Assembly (NCBI GenBank): GCA_023213395.1
Contig: CM041465.1
Location: 187,991,741-188,055,740 of the forward strand
Reading direction: 5' to 3'
Source of the DNA: Cycas panzhihuaensis
Lineage: Eukaryota; Cycadophyta
Length of the DNA stretch: 64,000 bases
Numbering within the stretch: the stretch's first letter is position 1; every line of letters starts with the position of its first letter. The notes beneath the pieces are model-generated. The model saw nothing but the letters and a program-made list of their open reading frames with translations. It was not told the origin of the DNA and did not search any database. Of this stretch, positions 1 to 10,389 are shown one piece after another. Made by a program: the position numbers and the translations under genes.

Positions 1-1215
1 CTGCTGTCTCACTTTGGATTACGCATGTACCTTGATATTAGTCCTCTTGAGTAGGATATGTCGGGTCAGTGGTACATCAAATAAATCGGACTTCCAATCA
101 TTTGCATGCGGGGTAACATCGAGATCTTTTCCCTACTCTCTCGTTAGATTGCAATTTGTTTCCATGGGAGTGGCGCATGGATTGCAATTCTCCATCCGAA
201 TCGAGCAAGCAAATTTTTGATGTAATTACTTTGGGACAAAGTTATGTAATTTTGGTGTTGGCCTATCTCCGGTTCAAGTAATAATTTAGTGAACCCAAGT
301 CTCATTTGAATTTTGTTGAAGTTGATTTTTGATCCACTTGATTCCTTCTACATCATTCCCAGTAAGAAGCATATCATCCACATAAACAACAATTATTGTT
401 ATTTTGTTGTTTATTTTCCTTATGTACAGACTGGAATCTGAATTACATCGAATGAACTTATGTTCTTCAAGAAAGTGATCCGATTTGCATACCGAACGCA
501 GAGCTTGCTTTAGACCATACAAGGCCGTTTTCAATTTGCAGACTAGATCTTCTTTTCCCTGTTCTACATATCCATCCCGCTGTTGCATATAAACTTACGC
601 TTCTAGTTCACCGCTTAGGAAGGCACTCTTTACGTCCATCGAGAAATTCCCGGCCTTGAGCAGACTAAGGCTATTCATCCTTCTTGTGTTCATCTTTGCT
701 ATTGGAGAAAATGTCTCATCAAAATCTAGTCTGCAGTTTGAGTGTATCCTTTTGCAACTAACCTTGCCTTGTGTTTTTCAATTTTGCCATCAACTCCTTT
801 CTTTGTTTTGTAAACCCATTTGCGCTTCGATTGGATTTATTAGCAGGTAGTTCTACTAATTCCCATGTTTGATTTTTCTTGATTGAATTTATTTCATTGT
901 CCATTGCTTCTCTCCATTCTGAATGATCTTTTGCTTCGTCAAAATTCTGTGGTTCAACCTTGCTTAGAAGAGCTTTTGACCTTTGCCCATGTGTTTTTTG
1001 TTCTAATACATTTCCTTCTTCAACTTGCTTTGATATACCATTTCGGCAATTTTTTGTTTCGTGGATCTCCTTTTTCGATTTTGTCTCCGATCGGTTGGTG
1101 ATGATGGTCCTTCTTCTTCGATGGTGGCTCCCTGCCCTGTTGTTGATGATGAATCAACTTGTCCTTCTTCTAAATCATTTCCTTCTCTAGTTTCTTGAAT
1201 TCAAGTAATTCTGAT
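1..1215 (-). pseudogene. Reverse transcriptase of element G, partial
   Basis: Minus-strand translation of about 600-1215 gives decayed N-terminal reverse transcriptase sequence (WELVELPANKS-like). The clean piece 286-588 carries [16 protein letters not shown] and the catalytic YVDDMLLTGND box, with the two Asp codons at 373-378. The remainder (1-285) still resembles the lineage but is frame-broken. RNase H is off the window. The enzyme copied element RNA into DNA; this copy could not. Confidence 0.8.
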
Positions 1216-1223
1216 GACTTTCC

Positions 1224-2567
1224 TCATCTTCCCGTATTCTCGTGTCCTAGTTCCCAATTCTTTTCATTTTCTATTATTTTGATTTGTGAGAATTCATCTG
1301 AGCTATTTTCATTAAAGACGACATCTCTACTCACATAGATTCTATTTGTTTTTGGATCTATGCACTTATATGCCTTTGAATTTTTATTATATCCTATTAA
1401 GACACATTCTATGCTTTTTGCATCTAATTTGGATCTTCTTTTATCAGGAATATGCACAAATGCTTGACTGCCAAAAACCTTAAGAAAACTTACATCGGGT
1501 TTCTGACCTGCCCAAGCTTCTTCTAGAGTGACGTTCTTGATGTTCGGTTGGACTACTTATCAAGTAACATGTCAGGCCGATACGCTTGATATGTCTGTGA
1601 TATTTTGTTCCATACATCATGCTTCGCGCCATTTCCATCAAAGTTCTATTCTTTCTTTCAGCTACTCCATTTGACTGAGGAGTATAGGGAGTTGTGACTT
1701 GTCTACAATTCCTCTGTATTTGCGATAATTTAGAAACTCGCTCGACATATATTCTCCTCCTCCATCGACCGATGCACTTGATTTTCATTCCCGATTCTAG
1801 CTCTACACTTAAATTCTTTGAACGTTTCAAAGACTTGGACTTATTATGTAAAAATATACCCAAACTTTTGAGTGAAGTCATCAATGAAAGTTAAGAAATA
1901 TCGCATCCATTTATTGTGAGGTAAAATTGGACCACGAGATATACGTGTGTATCACATCTAATTTAGACTGAGATTTCCAAGTGCTTTCTTTAAAAGGGAA
2001 CCTATGCTGTTTCCCGAGTTGACAACCTTTACAAACAAATGTATCTGAAGATATATTAGGTAAACCATTTACCATTTCTGACTTTTCCATTTGTTTAAGT
2101 GTGTCAATTGGAAGATGTCCATACCTTAAATGCCATACTTTATTATCAGATTTAAGAGCAAGATGCTTTTTCTTCCAAAGAAATGGATTGTGAAGTTTGT
2201 AAAGGTCATTGCATCTGACTCCTTTTCCAACAATTTTCCCATCTTTTTTCATATCTAAGATGTGACAATTTCCTTCTTCATCGAAAATAGTCCTCAGTCC
2301 CTTTTTGCTCAATTGAGAGACTGAAAGGAGATTCATCTTCAGGTCTGGTACAAAAAGAACATTTCCGATTTTTCTTTCATTTCCATTCAGGTTTACTGAA
2401 ATGGTTCCAATCCCTTTAATGTTAAGGGAGTACTTGTCACCTAGCTCCACTGACTTGTCCATATTGTACGGACTCATGGTTTGAAACCAGTCTTCCCGAC
2501 TTGTCATGTGTTTAGAGGCTCCGGAATCTATGTACCAAATGTCTTTGTCTTTCATTCCCGTAACCAA
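1224..2567 (-). pseudogene. Protease-integrase region of element G, broken
   Basis: The stretch 1911-2567 reads protease and pre-integrase domain. WYIDSGASKHMT carries the aspartic-protease DSGA (Asp codon 2526-2528), followed later by the HHCC zinc finger (WHLRYGH and CKGC). The integrase core starts as HTYI where the family has HTD, so the first catalytic Asp is Tyr. The frame then stops, resumes at 1480-1884 with TPQSNGVAERKNR (third catalytic residue, Glu, kept), and again at 1224-1457 with the C-terminal domain (KAYKCIDPKTNRIYVSRDVVF). Inactive. Confidence 0.85.
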
Positions 2568-2651
2568 CGCTGTGATGAAGGCAGTTTCCTCTTCTTCGTC
2601 TTCTTCATCTTTTTCTTTGTCAGATCCGATAGGTCTTTTCCTTTGAAAATT

Positions 2652-3575
2652 TCACTGCTTTTGTGGACACTGATAAGGATAGTGTCCACTCTGTCCGCAG
2701 TAGCCGCATATGTCGAAGATCCTGCAATTGTTGGCGAAGTGTCTAGTTCGCCCACAGTTGTAGCATATTCTATTTTCTCTGCTGCGTCCTCGTCCTCTGG
2801 AGTTTGACCAGCGTCCTCGACCTCTGGAATCTGACATCCTGCTTGGTGCACGAAATTGTTGTCTTCCTCTTTGCCCGAGATTCAATCTGGATGCAAACGC
2901 ATCTTCTAACTCTGTTGTATTTTCATATCTTTTGTTTCTGCTCTGTCTTAACAAAGCAGACACGCCGATTCATCAAGAGTTAATTTATCTAACCTATCAC
3001 TATCAGTGATAGTGTTAACAATGGTATCAAAAGATTTTGGCAGCCTTGCTGTTACAATTTCTACAAGATCTTGTTCAGATATTATGCCTCCAGCGCTCAG
3101 AAGATTATTTCTCACAGTGATGATTTTATGCATAAATTCTTCCACTTCTTCGTTTTCTTTCATATGGAGTTTGTACAACTCTTCTTTGAGTGTGATTATC
3201 CTCGCCTTATTCTTTTGACCATATAGGTTTTCCAGACATTTCAGTTGAAGCTTTGGTTCAATTTTTCAACATAAATAAGGATGAGTCGAAATGGACATTT
3301 TAGAATGAGACTACCCATGTTATTCCTTTCAATCCAATTCAATTTGTCATCACCAGCAGGAGGGCGATTTTCCGTTCCTTCAAAGAATTTCCTCAGCGTC
3401 TTTCATCCTCGAATGGTTTCCATTCGATTTTCCACACATGGTAATTTGCACCACCAATTTTTCGAGTTCGAGTAGTAATGAGAGAAGAAGACATATTTTT
3501 TTTGGTCAAAACCTGTTCTAGAGGCCTGTCCGTATAAAACCCTAATTGTACAGCCAAAAATGAAGTGCACCTCAA
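2652..3575 (-). pseudogene. Gag of element G, frame-broken
   Basis: This was the structural Gag that coats the element RNA. An N-terminal piece (3393-3575) holds the GANYHVWKIEW motif typical of copia Gag. A middle piece (2948-3178) contains EEFMHKIITVRNNLLSAGG and a leucine-rich stretch. The C-terminal piece (2652-2963) is Arg/Gly-rich and ends with two CX2CX4HX4C zinc knuckles, CYNCGRTRHFANNC and CGYCGQSGHYPYQC. The three pieces are in different frames, so at least two indels have occurred. Two tandem knuckles with a short linker are also present in L, and a damaged version in B. Confidence 0.85.
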
Positions 3576-4136
3576 AACGTAGGTATTTCAGGCGCTGTTC
3601 GGGATCTGAAGACGGATTCTTAAATTCTTTTTCAAATAAGACAAATCTGGGTTTAAATGGAAAATGGTGGCTAGGGCAGATTTCGGTTTTGAGGAAAAAT
3701 CTGAAAATATACTGATTAAATCCTTCGAAATGAGTTGCAAACTCAAATCGATACTACGTAAGATTTGGGATGATTTTACCCGATTTATATCGCAAATCGA
3801 AGAGATTTCTGAGAAAACCTCTAGAAAAACGCGTGGACTGGTTCGGGGGCTTTTTGGCCTGCGAAATGACCTCAGACGGACTCGCCTGGAAGAAAAGTGT
3901 GCTCAGCATCTTCAGATCTACCTCCCCACAAATTTTCACTTCGATCCGAGTACTTTGAAAATTTTGTCATCTGCATAATTCCAGTACAAGTCCGCACGGT
4001 TCCGCATAATCGAAAAAATCTGTGATCTTTAACTTTCAAAAGGCGTAAATGCGCTTTAATCTTCTTTTCCACTCTTGGTGAGATGATTTGACAGAAGGAA
4101 TTCACCAGAAGAAGAGAGACTAGGTTAAACAGGCCT
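3576..4136 (-). other. Leader of element G
   Basis: Untranslated stretch between primer-binding site and Gag. Short open frames on both strands show no recognisable domain. Confidence 0.5.
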
Positions 4137-4148
4137 GCTCTGATACCA
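4137..4148 (-). other. Primer-binding site of element G (tRNA-iMet type)
   Basis: The minus strand reads TGGTATCAGAGC immediately after the LTR, the standard plant copia site complementary to the 3' end of initiator methionine tRNA. It fixes both the orientation and the LTR boundary. Confidence 0.9.
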
Positions 4149-4362
4149 TGTTGAAAACCAGAGCCAAGAATTGACAGAGAATGGAATTGTACTTTCTATT
4201 GAGATTCAATTTGCTTAAGTATACAAGAGTTATGAGTTGGTTACAACCACTAATGTAACCGATCACTCAGATTCTGCCAAGTGGCAAGATCTCATAACAG
4301 TATTTAAGGATGGTCCAACATGGCCCCCTTTTCTGTCCTAGATAAAACATTATATCTCAACA
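4149..4362 (-). repeat. 5' LTR of element G
   Basis: A 214-bp LTR with TG...CA ends on the minus strand. It begins TGTTGAGATATAATGTTTTA and ends directly against a primer-binding site. The motif TATAATGTTTTATCT near its start recurs at the same place in the LTRs of element L. No partner LTR is in the window. Confidence 0.8.
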
Positions 4363-4611
4363 GAAAGGAGGTGCGTGAAAATATTGGACAAGAACAAAGC
4401 TCTTGGCAACCTTAATTTCAAAATTTGGAGGAGGTAGGGATGGGTAAAATGGGATAATTTTGAAATTTTTGTCCGAGTGGGGACACTCATTGGTTTTGTG
4501 ATGGAGGGGATGTATACGGGGAATATGTCACAAAAGTAATTGAAAGAATTTTGGAGAAAAATAGTGTATAACTTCAATTTTGGCTGCAATTTAAACTATG
4601 ATTGGGTGTAA

Positions 4612-4795
4612 TCAAGTGCAACTAGACGTAATGAGGTGCAACCAAATACAACCAGAAGCATAATAAGTGCGACCAAGTACAAACGAGTGTGATCAAGTGC
4701 AACCAGGTACAACTTGAGGTGCAATTAGGTACGACCAAGTGCGACCAGGTATAACTCGAAGTGCGACCGGGTCACAAAGTTGCAACCAAAATTGT
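4612..4795. repeat. Degenerate minisatellite, about 10-12 bp unit
   Basis: Many imperfect copies of a unit like GTGCAACCAAG or GTACGACCAG follow each other with period about 10-12. It lies just outside element G, is not inside a recognisable gene, and shows no ORF of interest. Confidence 0.75.
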
Positions 4796-5159
4796 GATTA
4801 AATTGTAACTAAAAGACTTATTTCCATGTGAACATAATGTAATGGTTGAAGTTAGTTGGAACAGCTAAGGTCATTGATGTAACAGACCATATCATACTTG
4901 TATAAGTCTGATCGATGTAATAGGGGAAGCAAGTAATAGTTTAGGACTTTTGTTCTTGTATTCTTGATTATATGGCTTGAGCCGCAACTTGTATAGATTC
5001 AATTGTACTGTTCGGCCTGTGTCTGGTTGTGAGAGGACCAAATGCAGAGCTCTTATTTGCAATAAAGATTTGGTTTACATTCCCATCGGCTTAACTTGTG
5101 CCTGCCTATTGGACTAATGCACATAGATTGATGTGAGGTACGTAGAAACACACAATCTT
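4796..5159. other. Unassigned non-coding stretch
   Basis: No gene or paired repeat was recognised. An AATAAAG-like signal occurs near 5062, so it could be the tail of an old transcript or element, but nothing supports a firmer call. Confidence 0.3.
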
Positions 5160-5567
5160 GAAAATTATGCTACCTAGAAACATCAAATGTTTAGATTTTT
5201 TTCATTTGAATAATTTATGGAAATATGTCAATAATTTTGTAATGGGTAAAGATGCATTAGAAATCATTGCTTTTAGAATAAACTAAACACATATGCTGAA
5301 TTCAATGAGGAATATGAAGCTAAGATGTAGATTATGTATGGATTTCTTAGCTTGTCAATAAGTGGGAACATCATAATGAACATCAAAGGCACCACTACAC
5401 TAAAGTAGATGTGGGACATAGTTGTCAACCTATTTGAACATAAGGATGATGTGATAGCCTTGAATTCGTGGCCAACTTAATAGTGCTATGGTTGAACATA
5501 TATGACACATAAAACCCCTTTAGGATCAACTAATGACAATAGAAGAGATTATAACAATCCTAGCATT
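5160..5567 (+). pseudogene. Decayed gag-like fragment
   Basis: With stops ignored, the plus strand reads copia-Gag-like text: an ALEIIAFRIN start, a WDIVVNLFEHKDDVIAL block, then MTIEEIITIL. The last block matches in style the IIAYILRSLP part of the Gag at 15794. The two fragments overlap in homology rather than abut, so they may come from two copies of the same family. Multiple stop codons make it a pseudogene. Confidence 0.4.
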
Positions 5568-5844
5568 TGTTACCTAAACATTCAAAGATAGACGAGTAAA
5601 CCGCAAATGAGAAAGCCAAGAAAGCAAATGGAAATTTTGATGATTGATCTTCAAATAAAGAGCAACAAATATGACTGATAAATGATGATTAACTTTTTAC
5701 AAGAAAGTGGAGATTTATTTATAGTAGTGGGGTGCATAACACTTCACAATGATCTCCATTAAACACCAACTAATCACTATTAAACCTAATGCTAAAGCAC
5801 TCTTAAACTATATGCAAACTATTAATTCTAATGTAGATGTATCA
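5568..5844 (-). repeat. Probable 3' LTR of element F
   Basis: From the acattcaaagata motif near 5577 to about 5831 this is a near copy of the sequence near 15527-15783, sharing long stretches such as AACTTTTTACAAGAAAGTG. It lacks about 20 bp near its left edge compared with the other copy. The exact ends are uncertain. Confidence 0.6.
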
Positions 5845-6074
5845 TCCTTGTGCCAAAGTGTGGAAATTGTTGCTACATCTATTGTTGGAGGAGAATGATA
5901 CTTCATGTACACGTCTTGTTGAATGGAAATACGTATCGTAGAAGTGTGACCCCTTTTGTTGGCTATCATCATCAAAGAAGTGAGCACCCATGGTATAATA
6001 AATTAGAGATCCAAAAGGGTAGAGACTCAAATCCTCTTATAGCATGCCAAGATTGTAGACTTAGAGGGAAGAAA

Positions 6075-6180
6075 GTCCACATTGTCATCCAAAATACCAC
6101 CTTGAAGGGGGAGAGAGTCCTTCTTATCATCCAAAATACCACCTTGAAGGGGAAAGAGTCTTCTTTATCATCCAAAATTT
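6075..6180. repeat. Short tandem repeat, unit about 46 bp
   Basis: Two and a half copies of a unit containing ATCCAAAATACCACCTTGAA occur in tandem, directly after the stop of the minus-strand ORF that ends at 6179. It may be an expansion in the 3' untranslated part of element F. Confidence 0.7.
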
Positions 6181-6409
6181 AACCTTGTACAACAGACGAC
6201 ACATTGTCTTCATCCAAGGTGATTGAGTCCAGGATGATTACATTGTCATTTGATGGAGATGTGGGTGAAGGGACTTCAATATGCTCATTAGAAGTTGTTG
6301 AAAAGAAAAAAGTTGCCTCAATAATTGGGAATTCAATAGATTCAATTTTCCCAATTTCTTCTTCTTGCTTGGTCTCTCCTTTCACAAGTGTACTTTGACT
6401 AGAAAGCAT
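6179..6409 (-). pseudogene. Uncharacterised ORF fragment of element F
   Basis: A 76-codon minus-strand frame rich in Glu, Ser and Ile, ending with a stop just before the tandem repeat and 3' LTR. It continues a coding-looking stretch upstream that is cut off by the TRIM at 6501. The other side of the inserted element E (about 14090-14200, minus) has another stop-free run, EDWNATLLAYFNEINLKNEY, which may be an earlier part of the same protein. No family is recognised. It could be a Gag-derived protein of a non-autonomous element. Confidence 0.35.
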
Positions 6410-6500
6410 TTCTTCAATGCATTGTTAAAGAACCAAAATGAAGTCATCCCAATAGACCATGTTGTGTTTAGAGTGCCATGAACGTACCCACCACATGATT

Positions 6501-6774
6501 TGAACTTACCATCACGCCAAAAGGGCCCGGGCGGACTCAAGGCGGAGAGGGGGAACGACAAGACAACAACGCCCCGTGACGTGAACCGCTCCACAACGCC
6601 GCGGACTCGCCGCACTTGACCACGTGGGAATATAGAGGGATCGGACACACGGTCTACCGAAGACCTCGAGGAGAGTCGACCCCGTCACGTTGGCTCTGAT
6701 ACCATTTGAACTTACCATCACGCCAAAAGGGCCCGGGCGGACTCAAGGCGGAGAGGGGGAACGACAAGACAACA
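6501..6774 (-). mobile_element. TRIM-like miniature LTR element, 274 bp
   Basis: Two identical 68-bp direct repeats (6501-6568 and 6707-6774) flank a 138-bp interior. On the minus strand each repeat begins TGTTGTC and ends GTTCA, proper TG...CA LTR ends. The interior next to the right copy contains GCTCTGATACCA (6693-6704), the complement of the iMet primer site, two bases from the LTR. The interior has no ORF and is markedly GC-rich against its AT-rich surroundings. This fits a terminal-repeat retrotransposon in miniature. No matching target duplication was found (tgatt left, actgt right). Confidence 0.7.
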
Positions 6775-6778
6775 ACTG

Positions 6779-7339
6779 TGTTAAACCTTATGTTTAAATG
6801 TTAAGTGAATGTACATTTATTTTTCATGTAATATATGCACTTTATACTTTAGGGGTGACTTATCACTTAAGTGATAAAGTGCACACCCACATTCTTTCTA
6901 GTGACTCAACGTTGTCACAAAAAGGTCAATGGACCCTCATGCACTTGTTTGAATAATCCAAGTGATGTATCTTGGATGTTTGACACTTGTCAAACATCCA
7001 AGGCCTTAGGTGAAGATCCAAGCACTTTTGCTCATGATCCATGTGATGTGTGTCAAACATCCAAGGCCTTAGGTCTCTCATTTCACTCTATATAATGAGA
7101 CCTCTTCTCATTGTCTCATATGGAGAGCTGGAGTTGTATTGTTATGCTATCAGTTTGCTAATCAAGCTGTTTTCTTCTTGGGAGGTTGGACCAATTCCAA
7201 CTCCACATATTGGGTATCATTTTCTCTTGCTCCTATATTTCAGCTTATGCTTTTATGCTCTCATGCTTTCATGCATTTATAGTATTGTGATTGTACTTAT
7301 GATCTTGGGATCAATGTGGCCTAATGCCCATTGTCAACA
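6779..7339 (+). repeat. 5' LTR of element E
   Basis: A 561-bp LTR starting TGTTAAACC and ending TCAACA. It contains a TATA-like TATATAAT at 7089-7096 and a perfect 15-bp inverted repeat with a 2-base loop at 6971-7002. Compared with the 3' LTR it lacks about 18 bp that form the left arm of a second copy of this hairpin. Confidence 0.92.
6971..7002. repeat. Perfect hairpin in element E 5' LTR
   Basis: CTTGGATGTTTGACA, two bases, then its exact reverse complement. The same hairpin is intact at 13775-13806 in the 3' LTR, where it is the second of two units. Confidence 0.9.
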
Positions 7340-7341
7340 TT

Positions 7342-7353
7342 TGGTATCAGAGC
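7342..7353 (+). other. Primer-binding site of element E (tRNA-iMet type)
   Basis: TGGTATCAGAGC two bases after the LTR end, the canonical plant copia primer site. Confidence 0.92.
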
Positions 7354-9386
7354 TAATGGTCTCTGTTTAAGCATATTAGTCTCTTTGTTATCTCTGTCAC
7401 ATTGGTCGGACACCGCCAAGTCGTGGATCAACACTTTGGAAGGCCAACTCGGTTTGGAAGGCATCCGACTCCTCATTCACCGTGTTGCCAAGCTGTTATC
7501 TCGCCAACTCTTAGAAGACCGCCACTTCAGCGAAGGCTCACAGGCGCCACATCACTCACTACTCATCTTGCCAACTCGGTCCAAAGATTATCATCATCTG
7601 ACGGCTCATTGCAAGAGATCCAATCCTCGATTGCCACCTAAGCAAGTGATCGCCCATCACTTCCAGAAGATCTCTGCCGGGCCCACCGTTTTCTATCATC
7701 GTTTAGCTGTCATTCCACGGCTCATCTTCAAGATCAGGCTCTTCTACATCCGGTGTCTGCACATCATTGTCACCATCGTTTAGTCGTGATCGCCAACTCG
7801 GCTCAAACATTGCACAACAAGATTTGAAGTTGCCACATCGGTGGGATCTCTTGCCGGTGTCATCATCATTCATTCATTTCGACTTTTGATCAAGAGACCA
7901 ACTCATCTTGAGTCCTGCCAACTAGGCATCTCACGACCACCGTCATCATCACTCATTTCGACTAGTGCCACCGTCGAGACTCATTTCCGGCTAGTCGCCG
8001 GTGTCTCGACCACTGCCGACTCATCTAGCGGATCGCCACTCATCTAGGCATCTGCCGGTATCATCTTGTCATTCCACTAGTCAGATCGTGATGGATCGCC
8101 AAATCGGCTCGACCATTGATTACCGGTCGACCGAGACATCTACATCATTGTTTAGCATTCATTCAAGACACTATTGTGCCAACTCATGTCCCCTCAAGTC
8201 GCCCAACAAGATTTGAAGCACATATTGGCACCGGCTCAAATTAATCCTCTCTCCGGCATTAAGATTGTTGCCAACAAGATTTGAAGCATTACTTCGCCAA
8301 CAAGATTTGAAGTCATCAACAAGACTTCAAGCTCTTAAATAGCATTTTTTTTAAAAAATGCCTTTTTATCTCATGTGACTCATTTTAAGAGTTTTTAAAA
8401 TTTCTCAACTAATAAATTTGGGCTTACTTAAAGTTTTTCTACATTAGCTCTCTTGATTCTCAAAAAGTACTTGTGTACTTCATTGCTTTAAGCCTTTTTT
8501 ACACTTTCGGTCATTAGGCTTAATTATTGTGGTCAAGAGGAATGTTTTCATTGTAAAGGTGAAGAAACTTATCACCTAAACTCGGTTGTTTGGCACCTTG
8601 CATGGTGACCTTGCCCTTCTTGAAAAAAGAAGGCTCATTGTGAAAAGTAATAAAATCACTTGTTTTTGTTGGATGGTTGAGACATTTTAAGTCTCAACAA
8701 CAGCTGTGTGGAGCTTGTGTTGGACTTTGGAGCAATTTCTTGAGTACATTTTCATCACTTCATCGGTTTGTGGAGCTTAAAAGGAACCCATTATTCTTGT
8801 CATCAAAGGTTCCTTACATTTGGTTTTAGTACTCACAAGTACTTCATCATTGTACTCAAGCATACATACTTGGATCTAAAGCACTTACTGCTTTGTGCTC
8901 TTTCATTGTAAGCCAAAAGGCATAAAGAAAATCCAAGTAAGAAGATTCACTCACACTTATTTAAAAGTGAACTTAAAAATCATTGGGGAGGCGCGAAAAA
9001 GGGGCAGACCTTGCCACTGACTTAACCTTAAGCTTGGTGCATGCCCTAGGGGACCAACCGACCATACGGTCGATGCCACGACAATTAAGGTTGCTTGAAG
9101 GAAAGGAGGTTCGAAAAGGGTGTTATTGAAATGTGAATCCCGTGGAAAGCATGGTACGCGTCCATGCAGATCAACCCTACCGCCTTGTCCTAGATTTAAC
9201 TTGGTTCTCCACCTCATTAGCCGTAGTCCTCCACTTCTCTTCACCCCATTGGTTGTTGGATCTTCTTGTAAGATCAGGACTAGTGGTGTTGTTTGAAGGT
9301 GGATCTTAAGCGACAAAGCTCTTGAGACTTCCAAGTTATCTGCTAGCTTCAAGTGTTACTCAAGTGGAAAGATTACTTCCATACAA
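7354..9386 (+). other. Long leader of element E
   Basis: About 2 kb between primer site and Gag. It is rich in recurring GCCAACTCGG-like phrases and holds four exact copies of CAACAAGATTTGAAG (7815, 8204, 8272, 8298). No convincing plus-strand protein is seen. Such leaders usually contain packaging and dimerisation signals; that role here is inference. Confidence 0.6.
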
Positions 9387-10230
9387 ATGCTAAATGCTTG
9401 GACCATAAGGCTAATAGGACAAGCTAACTATCAGGAATGGAGAAGAAGCACAAAGCATCCCTTGATAATGAATGAGTTCTGGGATATGTTTCGGAAGAAT
9501 CCCCAATCCTACACTTGTGGTTAATGATAATCAACTCGCACTGTGGATGTTCAACTTGTTCTTTGCATGGGAGGCCAAAGGCGAAATTGCTTTGGCATTC
9601 ATTCGAATGGTTGTGGACATACATGTAGATCAAAATATTTCTTACGCACTATCTTCTAAAGAAGCATGGGACACCTTGTCCTCTTTGTATGAAAGGCGAG
9701 ATGAAGCTCGCATTTTGATGATAAAAGCTAAATTGTACTCCATTAAATTTGTAAAGCCAATGACGGCATTCATGTCCTCTATTAAGGAGGTTTGTAATGA
9801 ATTAACCACTTTGGGTAGTCCAATACAAGAGATGAAATCGTAGCCTCCATCACAAAAGCACTACCAAAGGACTACAATGGCTTCATATCATCAACTACGA
9901 GATGGTTCACTTAGGGGATGACGGTCAATCAACTTGAAAGCTTATTGCTTCAAGAAGAACAAATTTATGCTAAGGATAATGAAGAACCATCTACATCGGT
10001 GCTTTCACGGAAAGGCAAAGCCAACTCAAAAATCTAACACTTTGCATTCACAAAGCGGTTTAGAAATATGAACATTGGATCTTCCAAGACCAATGTCGTT
10101 TGCCAATATTGTGGCATTCACAGCCACATTGCACTGAGTGCGAGAAAAGCAAGCAAATCTTCGCAACAAGCAGACATCGACCACAAGGCCAAAGCGGACA
10201 TCGACCACGGGGCCAAAAGGCAGCCCACGC
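9387..10230 (+). pseudogene. Gag of element E, frame-broken
   Basis: ATG at 9387 opens a frame reading LIGQANYQEWRRS, the copia Gag start. It shifts near 9470 into 9472-9843, which carries the UBN2-type core (SSKEAWDTLSSLYERRDEARI). The reading reappears at 10068-10200 with a zinc knuckle starting CQYCGIHSH, whose last Cys falls in another frame. At least three indels are needed to explain the breaks. The role in the intact family is to package element RNA. Confidence 0.8.
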
Positions 10231-10389
10231 CAGCAGTTTCAGAGATTCCAGGTCGGATCGGCGCTTCCCCTCGACCAAATCGAGGTGCCTATCGAGGAGG
10301 TCCACAAGGAGGGGGTCAAAGAAATGGCTACCAACGCCATTATAATCGGTTTGCCAATGACGACAAACTATTTTGTGCATTCCAATCAT

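Larger units (their letters stand above)
1..4362 (-). mobile_element. Element G: Ty1/copia LTR retrotransposon, cut by window edge
   Basis: Reading the minus strand from 4362 downward gives LTR, primer-binding site, a leader, Gag with two zinc knuckles, protease, integrase and part of reverse transcriptase, the Ty1/copia order. The RNase H part and the 3' LTR lie beyond the left edge. Several frame breaks and stops show it is inactive. Its LTR edge and proteins closely resemble elements B and L in this window, so the three belong to one lineage. The 5 bp outside the LTR are gaaag (4363-4367), but the matching duplication cannot be checked. Confidence 0.9.

Noticed and set aside
5850-6182. 110-codon plus-strand frame
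   Set aside because: It overlaps the tandem repeat and is antisense to element F; part of its length comes from the repeat itself.
8957-9352. 131-codon open frame on the minus strand in the leader of element E
   Set aside because: Antisense to the element, with no domain or codon pattern; it lies in a GC-richer part of the leader where long chance frames are expected.
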